Part shown: positions 7,549 through 16,928 of the stretch, one piece after another | Numbering within the stretch: the stretch's first letter is position 1 | How the letters are laid out: each line of letters opens with the position of its first letter | NCBI GenBank assembly: GCA_036564245.1 | Contig: DATCKU010000071.1 | Location: 62,001-126,000, forward strand | Length of the DNA: 64,000 bases | Direction of reading: 5' to 3' | From: Thermasporomyces sp036564245 | GTDB taxonomy: Bacteria; Actinomycetota; Actinomycetes; Propionibacteriales; Actinopolymorphaceae | Position numbers and translations under genes: made by a program | The notes under the pieces: generated by a model | Database searches by the model: none | The model's input: the letters and a program-made list of their open reading frames with translations, nothing else | Told to the model about the DNA's origin: nothing

Positions 7549-9033
7549 CTGCCGACACCCAGGACGCTCTTCATCGACGGACGCTGGGTCGGCGCCGACT
7601 CCGGGCAGACCCGCGAGATCCACTGCCCCGCGGACCAGACACATGTCGGGACGGTGGCGGAGGCTGGTCCGGTCGATGTGGCACGGGCGGTCGCTGCCGC
7701 TCGCCGTGCGTTCGATGCCGGTGACTGGCCGCGAACTCCCGCCCAGCGACGCGGTGACCTCCTGCTCGACGTGGCGGAACGGATCGCTGACTGTCGCGAA
7801 GAGCTCGCGGTGGCGGAGTCACGCGACACCGGTAAGCGACTGGTCGAGAGTCGCATCGACGTCGACGACGTGGCGGCGACGTTCCGGTACTTCGGCAAGC
7901 TGGCAGGCATCCAGGCCGGTCGGCTCGTGGACGCCGGAAGCCGATCGGTGGTGAGCCGGGTCTCGTACGAACCGGTCGGGGTGTGCGCGCTCATCACGCC
8001 CTGGAACTATCCGCTGCTGCAGGCGAGCTGGAAGGTCGCGCCGGCGCTGGCCGCCGGGAACACGTTCGTTCTCAAGCCGAGCGAGCTCACACCGCACACC
8101 GCCATTCTCCTCATGCGGATCCTGGACGAGGCCGGGCTGCCATCCGGCGTGGCGAACCTCGTGCTCGGTGCCGGCCCTTCTGTCGGCATGCCGTTGGTGG
8201 AAAGCCCCGACGTGGACCTGGTGTCGTTCACCGGCGGTCTCGAGACCGGCAGGCGAATCGGCGCGGTGGCAGCGGGCGGGGTGAAAAAGCTCGCATTGGA
8301 GCTGGGCGGGAAGAACCCCAACATCGTGTTCGCCGACGCCGACTTCGATACCGCGCTCGACAACGCGCTCAATGCGGCCTTCCTCCATGCCGGACAGGTG
8401 TGCTCGGCTGGGGCACGACTCGTCGTCGAGGAATCGCTGCACGAGCGTTTCGTCGACGAGCTCGTGCGTCGCGCCCGACAGATCAGGATGGGTGGACCTT
8501 TCGACGAAGCCGCCGAGATGGGTCCGCTCATCTCGGCTGCGCATCGCGAGAAGGTGGCGGCGTACGTACGCCGTGGCATCGCCGAAGGCGCCAGGTTGCG
8601 CTGCGGTGGTACGTACGGCGACGGCGAACTCGCCAAGGGATTCTTCTACGCCCCCACCGTGCTCGACGACGTGACCTCACAGATGTCCGTCGTACAAGAG
8701 GAAGGCTTCGGACCTGTCGTCACCGTCGAGACGTTCCGCACCGAGGACGAAGCCGTACGCATCGGCAACGACACGCGGTACGGCCTCGCGGCCGCGGTCT
8801 GGACGAACGACGCCGGAAAGGGGCAACGCGTCGCCGCTCGGCTCCGGCACGGCACGGTCTGGATCAACGACTTCCATCCGTACCTGCCGCAAGCCGAATG
8901 GGGCGGCTTCGGACTCTCCGGCATCGGCCGTGAGCTCGGCCCGACGGGACTCGCCGAATACCAGGAGATCAAGCACATCTACCACAACGTCGACCCGCAG
9001 GTGACCGGCTGGTTTGCAGACCACGGAGCCTGA
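7549..9033 (+). CDS. NAD(P)-dependent aldehyde dehydrogenase, betaine-aldehyde-dehydrogenase-like
   Basis: Oxidises an aldehyde to the acid. Read from a CTG at 7549 the protein has 494 residues, the normal length for this family, and begins LPTPRTLFIDGRWVGADSG. A strong site GAGGAGGTG (7532-7540) ends 8 bases before this CTG. The first in-frame ATG/GTG/TTG is the GTG at 7654, which would remove the conserved first strands. Catalytic residues are E251 in LALELGGKNPN and C285 in HAGQVCSAG, with the correct 34-residue spacing. VSFTGGLETGRRI and EEGFGPVVTVETF are also typical. It resembles glycine-betaine-type enzymes, but the neighbours give no substrate clue. Confidence 0.9.
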   Translation: MPTPRTLFIDGRWVGADSGQTREIHCPADQTHVGTVAEAGPVDVARAVAAARRAFDAGDWPRTPAQRRGDLLLDVAERIADCREELAVAESRDTGKRLVESRIDVDDVAATFRYFGKLAGIQAGRLVDAGSRSVVSRVSYEPVGVCALITPWNYPLLQASWKVAPALAAGNTFVLKPSELTPHTAILLMRILDEAGLPSGVANLVLGAGPSVGMPLVESPDVDLVSFTGGLETGRRIGAVAAGGVKKLALELGGKNPNIVFADADFDTALDNALNAAFLHAGQVCSAGARLVVEESLHERFVDELVRRARQIRMGGPFDEAAEMGPLISAAHREKVAAYVRRGIAEGARLRCGGTYGDGELAKGFFYAPTVLDDVTSQMSVVQEEGFGPVVTVETFRTEDEAVRIGNDTRYGLAAAVWTNDAGKGQRVAARLRHGTVWINDFHPYLPQAEWGGFGLSGIGRELGPTGLAEYQEIKHIYHNVDPQVTGWFADHGA

Positions 9034-9105
9034 GACCGGGGCAGCACACGCGGCTTCCGCGAGGCAGTGGAGGGTCGTGGTAGCGAGCGCATGCCTGCAC
9101 TGCCA

Positions 9106-11001
9106 TCACGTCGGCTGCGGCTGTGCCTCGCCGATCGATTCGTCGGCCCAGAGCCTGCGCATCTCAGGACAGGTGCGCAACAGCTCGTCGAGCGAGCCCA
9201 CACCGACCACCTCACCCCGGTCGAGCACGACGATCTGGTCGGCGCGCCGCAGGGCTGCCCTTCGGTGCGACACGACGAGCAAGGTCGACGGTCCGTGACC
9301 GCTGCGCGACGCCTCGGCGATGCGGTCCCACAACAGCTCCTCGGTCTCGACGTCGAGCGCGGACGACAAGTCGTCGACCACGAGCAGGTCGGGCTGGCGG
9401 GCCAACGCCCGGGCGGCGGTCGCCCGCTGCACCTGTCCACCCGACAGCCGGACGCCTCGCGGACCGACCACGGTATCCAACCCGAACGGCATCTCGTCGA
9501 GATCCCGATCGAGCGCAGCCAGCCGGAGGGCATGTGCCAGGGCTTCGTCATCGACCGGCCAGCCGAGCAAGAGGTTCTCCCGCAACGTCTCGGAGAACAG
9601 CCGCGGCACCTGTCCGACGTACGCCGCTCGGTTGGGCACCAGGAACGTGCCGGGATCGGCGATCGGCTGGCCGTTCCATCGCACGACACCAGACGTGGCG
9701 GGCAGGAGACCGAGCACGGCACGGACCAACGTCGTCTTCCCGGATCCCACGGCCCCGGTGATGATCGTGAAAGATCCCCTCGGCACGCGAAGGCTGACGT
9801 TGCGGACGCCGCGGCCCCGCGAGTCCGGGTTTCGCGCAGCCGCCCGCGAACCCGCAGGATCCGACGTGCCGGTCGCTTGGCTCGACACCCCGCTCATGCC
9901 GTCGTAGCCGGCGGTGAGCCCGTCGACCTCGAGCACCTGCAGCCGGTCCGAGCGGGGTGGAATCGCCTCCAGAGCGGGTGGCGGCTGCTCGGTCAGCCAG
10001 AGCTTGGTGTGTCGGGACAGGTCGTCGGCCGTTTCGTACGACGCCATCAACCGGGTCATCCGCTCGATCGCCACCGCGGACTGCGGCACCCGGTAGAGCA
10101 TCCGCCCGATCACGCGAGGAAGCATGGTGAGCCAGCCGACATAGCTCGTGAAGAGCGCCAGATCACCAACGGTGAAGTCTCCGCGGCGCATGGCCGGCGC
10201 CGCAAGGAGCAGGACCAGACCGATGCTGAGCTCGACGGTGGCACTGGTCGCCGTGTCGAGCAGATCCATGGTGAGTCGGTCCTTCACCGCGGCCTGCCGG
10301 CGTCGCGCGTTGTGCGTACGCAGTCGCTCCAGCACGGCGGCCTCGGCACCTGCCGTCTTGATCGCCAGGACGCCGCCGAACAGCTCGCCGATGTACGCCG
10401 TGACGGCCGCACCCAGCCGCCGGGCACGCCCATGGATCCGGCGGATCACGCTGCTCATGAGACGGGTGAGCAGCAGCACGATCGTGAGCGGGACGACCAG
10501 CACGAGCGTCACGACCGGGTCGATCGACGACATGATGACGAACGCCACGACCCCGAACGCGACCGCGCCCACCAGGTCCACGCCGCTGTCGACCATCCGC
10601 ACCACATCGAAGACGTCGTCGCGGAACCGCGAGACGGCCTCGCCCGACGAGTGCGGCAGGCGGGTCGCCGCCGGACCGCGAGCGGTGAGGATCGAGCGCA
10701 ACGCGTTGGTCCGCAAGGTGGTCTCGGCGGAGTGCCACCAGTACGGCCAGACGCTCAGCGCGAGAAAGAACGTCAAGCCACGCAGCATCTCCACCGCCAC
10801 GAAGGCGGCGCAGAGCCACAAGGTGGCGTCCAGGGTTGCCGCACGCTGGCCGGAGATCTGGTCGAAGAGTCCCTTGAGGATCAAGCCGGTGAGGATCGGG
10901 ATCACGAAGAACAGCGACCACAGCAGCCCGCCGACCATGTAGCGGGCTCGAGCGACGCCAACCAGGCGCGCGAAGACCAGCACGACAGGGTGGATACGCA
11001 T
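9106..11001 (-). CDS. ABC exporter half-transporter, subunit 2 of a heterodimer
   Basis: A 631-residue fusion of a six-helix membrane domain (about residues 1-330) and an ATPase domain (from about 385). Walker A is GAVGSGKTT, the signature is a canonical LSGGQVQRATAARAL and Walker B is LLVVDDLSSALD, where Asp replaces the catalytic Glu. A Gly/Ser-rich insert precedes the ATPase domain. It starts three bases after the stop of subunit 1, so the two are translated together. The Asp substitution means its own Walker site pairs with the altered signature of the partner to give one degenerate ATP site. The family exports lipids, drugs or peptides; the cargo here is unknown. Confidence 0.9.
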   Translation of the reverse strand: MRIHPVVLVFARLVGVARARYMVGGLLWSLFFVIPILTGLILKGLFDQISGQRAATLDATLWLCAAFVAVEMLRGLTFFLALSVWPYWWHSAETTLRTNALRSILTARGPAATRLPHSSGEAVSRFRDDVFDVVRMVDSGVDLVGAVAFGVVAFVIMSSIDPVVTLVLVVPLTIVLLLTRLMSSVIRRIHGRARRLGAAVTAYIGELFGGVLAIKTAGAEAAVLERLRTHNARRRQAAVKDRLTMDLLDTATSATVELSIGLVLLLAAPAMRRGDFTVGDLALFTSYVGWLTMLPRVIGRMLYRVPQSAVAIERMTRLMASYETADDLSRHTKLWLTEQPPPALEAIPPRSDRLQVLEVDGLTAGYDGMSGVSSQATGTSDPAGSRAAARNPDSRGRGVRNVSLRVPRGSFTIITGAVGSGKTTLVRAVLGLLPATSGVVRWNGQPIADPGTFLVPNRAAYVGQVPRLFSETLRENLLLGWPVDDEALAHALRLAALDRDLDEMPFGLDTVVGPRGVRLSGGQVQRATAARALARQPDLLVVDDLSSALDVETEELLWDRIAEASRSGHGPSTLLVVSHRRAALRRADQIVVLDRGEVVGVGSLDELLRTCPEMRRLWADESIGEAQPQPT

Positions 11002-11004
11002 GAA

Positions 11005-12900
11005 TCAGCCCTTCGCCTTCGTCGGGCTCGCGCCAAGCGCCACGCGAGAGTCGTCGCCCTGCGGGATGCCGGCGGCCCGCAGCAAGGTCGCGAACCGGCT
11101 CGACGGATCGGCGGCCAGGGCGGCCCGCGAGCCGTACTCGACGACCCGACCTTCCTCGATCACCGCGACCTTGTCGACGCGTGAGAGCGACGAGAGCCGG
11201 TGCGCGATCAACACTCCGGTCCGACCGGCGAGCAGCCGATCGACCGCCGCCTCGATGCGCAGCTCGGTCGCCGGGTCGAGGCGGCTGGACGCCTCGTCCA
11301 GCACCACCAGGCCGGGGTCGGTGAGGAATGCTCGGGCAAACGCGAGGAGCTGCGCCTCACCGGCTGACACTCCGACTGTCGCCGGCTCGTCGGAGCCGGA
11401 CGTGTCGCCGCTGGCGCCGGTCGGGCTGCCCGATCCACTGGAGTGGGGCGCGATCTCGGTGTCCAGCCCGCGCGGCAGGCTCGCCAACCACTCGCCGAGC
11501 CCCACTTCGCGCAGGACCTCACGCAACCGGTCGTCTCCGGCGAGTCCTGGCCGGAACAGTGTGAGGTTGTCGCGCACGCTCGCGGCGAACAGTTGCACGT
11601 CCTGGGTCACGACACCGATCCGGCGTCGAATCGATGCGAGATCGGTGTCCCGAAGGTCGACGCCGCCGATCCGGACCGAGCCCTTCGTCGGGTCGTACAA
11701 CCGCAGGATCAGCCGGGCGATCGTCGTCTTGCCGCTGCCGGTCCGTCCGACCAGGCCGAGCGTCTCCCCGGGCGCCAGGTCGAGGTTGACGTCCAAGAGC
11801 ACCGGCTCGCCATCGTCGGCGTACGAGAAGCACACGTCATCCAGCCGCACGCTCAACGCGCCGCGCTCCGGCAACGGCACCGGCTTGTCGGGCTCGTGCA
11901 GCGTCCGGCGCTCGCCGAGCAACCCGCCGATCCGCGCAACCGCCGCGAGCGCCTTCTGGTACTGCTGCAACTGATCGATCATGCGCTCGAACGGCGTCCG
12001 CACCATCTGGGTGTACTGGAACAGCAGGACGGCCGTCCCCACGGTCAGGGTGCCGGTCTGCTGTGTCCAGGCGGCGAGCCCGAGCACGATCGCGGTGCCA
12101 GCCGCGAAGCCGACCGTCGTGACACCGAACAAGCCGGCGCCGATGCGTTCCGCCGCAAGATCGGCCCGGTAGACCTCACCGGCGGTCCGGTGGAACCGAC
12201 GGACGACGTGCTCACCGGCCCCGTTGGCCCGGATGTCCTCCGCACCGGCCAGCCTCTCCTCCAGATTGCCGAAGAGCGCTGCGAACTTCTCGCGGACTCG
12301 GGTCGCCGACGGCACCGCCATCCGCTGGGCGCGCACCATGAACGTGCCCATGAGGACGCAGTACGCCAACAGGATCCCGCCGATCCGCAGGTCCACGGTG
12401 AGCACCACGGCCAGGACGCCGACCAACAGCAACATGCTGGCGACCACGTCCAGCAGGAAGGCCACCACGAACTCCGCCAGCGCCACGACGTCGCCGTCGA
12501 CCCGCTCGATCATCTCGCCGGGCGTTCGCTTGCCGTGGTAGCCCATGTCGAGGTGCAGCGCGTGCTCGGCCAGGGTCTCGCGCAGCCGGTTCGTGCCATC
12601 CCAGGCGAGCCGGCTGGCCAACCACGCGGTGAGCATGCGGGCGACCTGACCGGAGATGGCGAGCCCCAGGTACCCGCAGGCGATGAGGATCAGCACCCTG
12701 GTCTCTTCACCGCCGATGGCTCCGTCGACGAACCGACGGGTGAGCTGTGGCGCCGCGAGTGGCAGGACGGTGGCGGCGACGATGGCGATGCCGAGCGCGA
12801 ACGCAGAACGACGCCCTGGCCAAAGGCATTGCAGGACGGTACGACGAGTATGGGATGCGGGGACCATGAGCACGCTCGACGTTACGGACGTCGCCAACAC
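11005..12900 (-). CDS. ABC exporter half-transporter, subunit 1 of a heterodimer
   Basis: A protein of up to 631 residues with a six-helix membrane domain followed by an ATPase domain. Walker A is GRTGSGKTT and Walker B is LVVLDEASSRLD with the catalytic Glu intact. The signature is VSAGEAQLLAFARAF instead of LSGGQ, and a Ser/Gly-rich insert lies just before it. The open frame begins at TTG 12900; ATG 12867 (MVPASHTRRTVLQ) is equally possible and neither has a clear ribosome site. It is the first gene of a two-gene operon. The intact Walker B here and LSGGQ in subunit 2 form the single competent ATPase site expected of TM287/288-type heterodimers. Confidence 0.88.
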   Translation of the reverse strand: MLATSVTSSVLMVPASHTRRTVLQCLWPGRRSAFALGIAIVAATVLPLAAPQLTRRFVDGAIGGEETRVLILIACGYLGLAISGQVARMLTAWLASRLAWDGTNRLRETLAEHALHLDMGYHGKRTPGEMIERVDGDVVALAEFVVAFLLDVVASMLLLVGVLAVVLTVDLRIGGILLAYCVLMGTFMVRAQRMAVPSATRVREKFAALFGNLEERLAGAEDIRANGAGEHVVRRFHRTAGEVYRADLAAERIGAGLFGVTTVGFAAGTAIVLGLAAWTQQTGTLTVGTAVLLFQYTQMVRTPFERMIDQLQQYQKALAAVARIGGLLGERRTLHEPDKPVPLPERGALSVRLDDVCFSYADDGEPVLLDVNLDLAPGETLGLVGRTGSGKTTIARLILRLYDPTKGSVRIGGVDLRDTDLASIRRRIGVVTQDVQLFAASVRDNLTLFRPGLAGDDRLREVLREVGLGEWLASLPRGLDTEIAPHSSGSGSPTGASGDTSGSDEPATVGVSAGEAQLLAFARAFLTDPGLVVLDEASSRLDPATELRIEAAVDRLLAGRTGVLIAHRLSSLSRVDKVAVIEEGRVVEYGSRAALAADPSSRFATLLRAAGIPQGDDSRVALGASPTKAKG

Positions 12901-13000
12901 ACGGCAAAGGAATTTCGTACCAAAATGACCATGTGCACTACGCCAGCCGGAGGTGCGACACGTGCCGGCACGTGGTGCAGGTCCGAAACGCCGTCAGCTG

Positions 13001-14158
13001 TCAGGGCTTGAGATAACGCGCTTCGATGCGATCGAGGACATCCGCCGCGGGAGTGGTGTCAAGCACCGCAGAGCGCAGCATCTCCGCCGCCTCGGTCTGG
13101 AACTCCGCGAACCCCGGGTGTCGTGGTCGCAGGTACGCCGCCTCGATGGTCGCCCGCGTATTGGTGAAGAAGTCTCCGGTGAGCGCGTTCGCCACGGGAT
13201 CGTCCCAGGCGACGCAGGCCGCCGGCTGCCCTCCAGCTCGTAGATACTCCGTCCGTTGGATCTCCGGATCCGCCAGCCAGCTGGCGAACTCCACCGCAGA
13301 CGCCAGATGCTGCGACGACGCCGACACCGCGATCCCCGCACCACCGAGACACGAGCCAGAAGGGACAGCACCATCCCGTCCGAACGTCGGGATGTCACCG
13401 AATCGCAGCCGGCGAGGGGCGTACCCCTCCCTGCTGTAGTTCGTGTAGCCGTAGAGCAAGGGGCAATACGCGATCTCGTCGGTGGTCGCCATTCGGCGCA
13501 ACAAGGCGATCGGGTTCGCGGTCAGGCAGTCCTCGCCCACCAGCGCCGCCAACTCGCGGAGCATTCCGACTGCCCGCGTCCCCGCTTCGCGGAAGGCGGC
13601 ACCCAGTCCACCCGGCTCGGTGCGCTCACCGAACGGCGCGCCCAGCTGAGCGCACAAGGTGAAGAACGCGCTCAAGACGTCGATCGCATTGAGCGGCAGA
13701 CCGACCTTCCGCGTCGTCTTGGCGAGCTCGAGCACCTCGGTCCAGGTCCGCGGCACGTCCGCACAGCCGAGCGCAGTCAAAAGATCGGGCCGGCAGACCG
13801 CCACCTGGCAGGCCGCGTCGATCGCGAGCGCATAGTCGTGGCCCTCGTAGTGGTACGACTCCTGCGAGCGCCCGACCGCTCCCGCGCGCAGCCGCTCCAT
13901 CACGGGCGCCGGCAGATGCTCGTCCAGCGGCACCAACGCACCGGTCTGCGCGGCCCACCCGATCATCGGATGGTCGATGACCAGTAGGTCGTACCCCTTG
14001 ACCAGCTCGTCGAGCGGCTGCTCGCCGAACGCCCACAGCGACCTGCGCTCCCACGTGATCTCGACGTCGGGATGCCAGTCGGCGTAGACCTGGGACGTCG
14101 CAGCGAGCGGGGCGTACCCGCGCGTGTGGTTCCAGGTGATCCCGCGCATCCGGATCAT
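13001..14158 (-). CDS. Solute-binding-protein-like protein without a signal peptide
   Basis: A 385-residue protein with the fold of family 1 carbohydrate-binding proteins: ALVPLDEHLP, FASWLADPEIQRTEYLRAGGQPA and a C-terminal helical end. It begins MIRMRGITWNHTRGYAPLAATS, which is already the first core strand, so no Sec or Tat signal or lipobox exists. AAGGAG 5-6 bases before ATG 14158 supports this start and excludes a missing upstream exon. It follows the polysaccharide lyase gene after 66 bases. It may be a cytoplasmic ligand sensor or carrier rather than an importer component; no permease gene is adjacent. The role is unknown. Confidence 0.75.
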   Translation of the reverse strand: MIRMRGITWNHTRGYAPLAATSQVYADWHPDVEITWERRSLWAFGEQPLDELVKGYDLLVIDHPMIGWAAQTGALVPLDEHLPAPVMERLRAGAVGRSQESYHYEGHDYALAIDAACQVAVCRPDLLTALGCADVPRTWTEVLELAKTTRKVGLPLNAIDVLSAFFTLCAQLGAPFGERTEPGGLGAAFREAGTRAVGMLRELAALVGEDCLTANPIALLRRMATTDEIAYCPLLYGYTNYSREGYAPRRLRFGDIPTFGRDGAVPSGSCLGGAGIAVSASSQHLASAVEFASWLADPEIQRTEYLRAGGQPAACVAWDDPVANALTGDFFTNTRATIEAAYLRPRHPGFAEFQTEAAEMLRSAVLDTTPAADVLDRIEARYLKP

Positions 14159-14224
14159 GCGTGCTCCTTCGTTCGTCGAGCCAGTGCCATGCGCTCGCCT
14201 GACACGCTAGAGCGTCGACGCGCG

Positions 14225-16771
14225 TCAGGTTCGGCGCAGGGTGGCGGTGAGGCTGCGGCCGTACGCATGGAACGTCCGGAACTCCACCCGGGTCCCGCCA
14301 TGAACCTTGCGTACGCGCACACCGTCGTCACCGTCGACCAGCTGCAGTGCGTGCCCGCGCATGACCACCGAGACCCACTCGCGATCCATGGTCGGATCGG
14401 AGGCGGCGATCGTGACGAGACCATCGTCCTGCTTGCGCACCAGCACCGAGGCCGGCCCGTCGATGCTGAGCCCGCCGGCTTCCTGGCGATGCCCGTCGAA
14501 CACGTTCACAGCCGTGAGGTCCAGACCTGTGTGCTTGATCGCTTGGATCCGTGGGTTGTTGGCGAGGATGGTGAGGGCTCGATGCCGGTAGGCGCGCAAC
14601 CTGCTCTCGGTCGCGTTCGGCACCAGGGCATACGCCAGGGACGTCGGCCGTGAGCCCGCCGCCTGGTTGATCGACACCGCGAAGACGTTACGGGTCACCT
14701 GGGTGTCGGGATTTGCCGTCCGTACGACACGCCGGCTTCGCGTCACCTCCTCGAGTCCCACCGTCACCGGTCGAGGCTCGAGGAAGACGTACCCGACAGC
14801 GGTGCCTTGGCTTTCATTGGCATAACGCAGCCACGCGAGCTTCTCGGTGCCAGTGCCCGACCACGACCGCCCACTGCGCGATTCACCAGTGATCGCGATC
14901 TGGTCTGACGGGTCCGCGATCCGCGCGTCGACGGTCGTCGTGATCGCACGGCCTGCCGGGTCGAAGACTCCAGCCGCCAGCACGACGATCTCGTCGTCGA
15001 GCATGAACCACGACTTCGTCGCCTCTGCGTTCCGGTAGACCACGAAGTCGTCCGGCAGGATGCCCTTCTGCTTGTCGACGTACGCGACGTCGTTCGACTG
15101 CACCATTCCCGCCGCGCCGTACGTCTCGAGCACAGCGCCACCCGAGTGCCGGTTCGTGCCACGGGGGAAGTAGACATAGGTGTTCTGCGATTCCGAGGAG
15201 GACGTGAAGTTCAACGGATGGTCGGGGTTGTGGTAGTAGGGCAACCCGTAGAGCTCCGGGATCGTCTGGCGTTCCTCCACAGGCGCGGTGACGCCTGCCA
15301 GTCCGTACGGTGAGACCGTCGTGTAGTAGTCGACGCCGTACGCCTTCGTCTGGTCCTGACCGCTGAGATAGAGGTAGTAGGCGCCGTCTCCCTGGAACCA
15401 GGGCATGAGGTTCTCGCCGTTCATGTATTCGTACTTGCTGATCCGGTCCGAGCTGCGCGCCAGTGCGAAGGCGTACCCCGGCCTGCGGTGAACGGTACGG
15501 TCCATGGCGTTGAACGCCACACACCGTGCCGGTGGGTTGAGGTCGGCAGGCGGGATCGTGTCGTCGGCGACGATGTCGGTGTAGCTCACGATGCTGAGCG
15601 GCGAGACGAAACGGCTCGGATCGAGCGTCGTGGGCGAGTTCGCCTGGATGAACTTGATGTATCCCCGCAGCGCCTCGGCATCCGCACCTGTGGCGAAACC
15701 GGCGAGGTCGACGATCGCCTCCACGATCTGCGTGACGTCGGCGTACCCGGTGGTTGTCCGAGACACCGCCCGCCCCTTGACGATCTCCATCATCCAGCCT
15801 TCGAAGATGAGCGGCGCGAACCCGTCCCGCACCCAACGCAGGACGACGGGGACGAGCTCGCCGGAGCGTTCGTATGTCGTACCCGCGAGGATCTTCAACG
15901 TCTGCACCACGCGCGTGAGCAGAGCCCGACCGTACGAACCGGTGTAGGCGACCGAGTGGTGCTGGATGAAGGAGCCGTCGGCGTAGTAGCCGTCGGTGAC
16001 GCCGTGCTGCAGGTTGTAGGGATCGATCGTCGCGAAAACGGTCAGCTGATCGGAGATCGCCTTGCTGATCCGCGCCTCGTCGTCGAGCAGGGCTCCTTGC
16101 AGGATGCGGTTGGTCGTGATGTCGGCGAGGTTGGCACCGGTGTGGAACCGGGAATCGAGGTCGACGTCGCCGTCCTTGCCGTTGCGCAGATAGGCGTCCA
16201 TGGAGGCGACGTACGTCGGGATGAGATCGGGCTGTTGCTCTGCCACCTGGTCGGCGAGCAGCACCAGGGTCTTGCTGACGTGCGTGGAGATGGCGATCTC
16301 CCAGTTGAACCAGTTGCCGTAGTAGCCCGTGGCCTGGTCGCCGTAGTAGTTCTCGTGCAGCCAGACCAGTCCATCGATGACTCGCTGCCGGACGTCCCTG
16401 GCGCCCTCGAGGTCGCTGCCCGGAGCCCGCGTCGCCAGCGCGATGTCGTACAGGTGCTGGAACGACGCCGTGAGGTTGGGGTCGCTGGTGCCGAGTGGGA
16501 GGCCGGCGAAGAGCTCGCCCGGCCCGGCGTTGTCCATCGCCTCGAGCCAGGTCTGGGCGGCCCGCTCAATGGCTGCCAACCGCGACGCCACCTCGGGTCG
16601 GGCGTTCGAGTCGTGCGTACCGGCGAATATCTCGACGGTGTTGGCGAGGATTCGCGCGTTGTCAGCTTCGCCCGCCGCCCGTGGACTCGCTGCGGTCTGT
16701 CCCGGCCGGAGGAACGTGAGGAATGTCGTTGCAGGTACGAGTGACAGGATCCGGCGACGCGCGATTTCCAT
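14225..16771 (-). CDS. Secreted polysaccharide lyase family 8 (hyaluronate/chondroitin/xanthan lyase type)
   Basis: An 848-residue lyase that would cleave uronic-acid polysaccharides by beta-elimination. An export signal with a twin arginine (ARRRILSLVPATTFLTF, about residues 4-20) precedes an alpha/alpha toroid (about 40-400), then beta-sandwich domains. Candidate catalytic residues are N213 (TGANLADI), H271 and Y280 (IQHHSVAYTGSYGRAL); the nine-residue His-Tyr spacing equals that of characterised PL8 enzymes. NWFNWEIAI near 153-161 is the aromatic substrate cleft. The start is ATG 16771 with GAGGAG five bases upstream. Whether the substrate is hyaluronan, chondroitin or xanthan cannot be told from this sequence. 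Confidence 0.88.
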   Translation of the reverse strand: MEIARRRILSLVPATTFLTFLRPGQTAASPRAAGEADNARILANTVEIFAGTHDSNARPEVASRLAAIERAAQTWLEAMDNAGPGELFAGLPLGTSDPNLTASFQHLYDIALATRAPGSDLEGARDVRQRVIDGLVWLHENYYGDQATGYYGNWFNWEIAISTHVSKTLVLLADQVAEQQPDLIPTYVASMDAYLRNGKDGDVDLDSRFHTGANLADITTNRILQGALLDDEARISKAISDQLTVFATIDPYNLQHGVTDGYYADGSFIQHHSVAYTGSYGRALLTRVVQTLKILAGTTYERSGELVPVVLRWVRDGFAPLIFEGWMMEIVKGRAVSRTTTGYADVTQIVEAIVDLAGFATGADAEALRGYIKFIQANSPTTLDPSRFVSPLSIVSYTDIVADDTIPPADLNPPARCVAFNAMDRTVHRRPGYAFALARSSDRISKYEYMNGENLMPWFQGDGAYYLYLSGQDQTKAYGVDYYTTVSPYGLAGVTAPVEERQTIPELYGLPYYHNPDHPLNFTSSSESQNTYVYFPRGTNRHSGGAVLETYGAAGMVQSNDVAYVDKQKGILPDDFVVYRNAEATKSWFMLDDEIVVLAAGVFDPAGRAITTTVDARIADPSDQIAITGESRSGRSWSGTGTEKLAWLRYANESQGTAVGYVFLEPRPVTVGLEEVTRSRRVVRTANPDTQVTRNVFAVSINQAAGSRPTSLAYALVPNATESRLRAYRHRALTILANNPRIQAIKHTGLDLTAVNVFDGHRQEAGGLSIDGPASVLVRKQDDGLVTIAASDPTMDREWVSVVMRGHALQLVDGDDGVRVRKVHGGTRVEFRTFHAYGRSLTATLRRT

Positions 16772-16801
16772 GCGTACTCCTCGACGTCCGGCGGCAAGGC
16801 T

Positions 16802-16830
16802 GAGGTGGTGATCGCTCGGGCGACCACCTC
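16802..16830 (-). promoter_or_regulatory. Inverted repeat upstream of the lyase gene
   Basis: GAGGTGGT (16802-16809) and ACCACCTC (16823-16830) are perfectly complementary across 13 bases that can extend the stem (TCGC/GCGA). The element ends 31 bases before the lyase start. It has no T-tract, so it is more likely an operator or a leader hairpin than a terminator. Confidence 0.4.
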
Positions 16831-16928
16831 TCGGCCACTGCGGAAGATTTTGCCGTTTAGAGAGAAGCAGACGAAACTATGCGACGGCAAGTGCTCTGTC
16901 CGCACTGACCCTCGTTACTCTCGGTTGC

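Noticed and set aside
9049..9061. CGCGG-CTT-CCGCG hairpin between convergent genes as terminator
   Set aside because: Five-base stem only and no T-tract; such hairpins are expected by chance at this GC content.
9067..11184. 705-codon plus-strand frame across the exporter
   Set aside because: Antisense to an ATPase with all motifs; its protein is rich in Arg, His and Asp with no fold signature.
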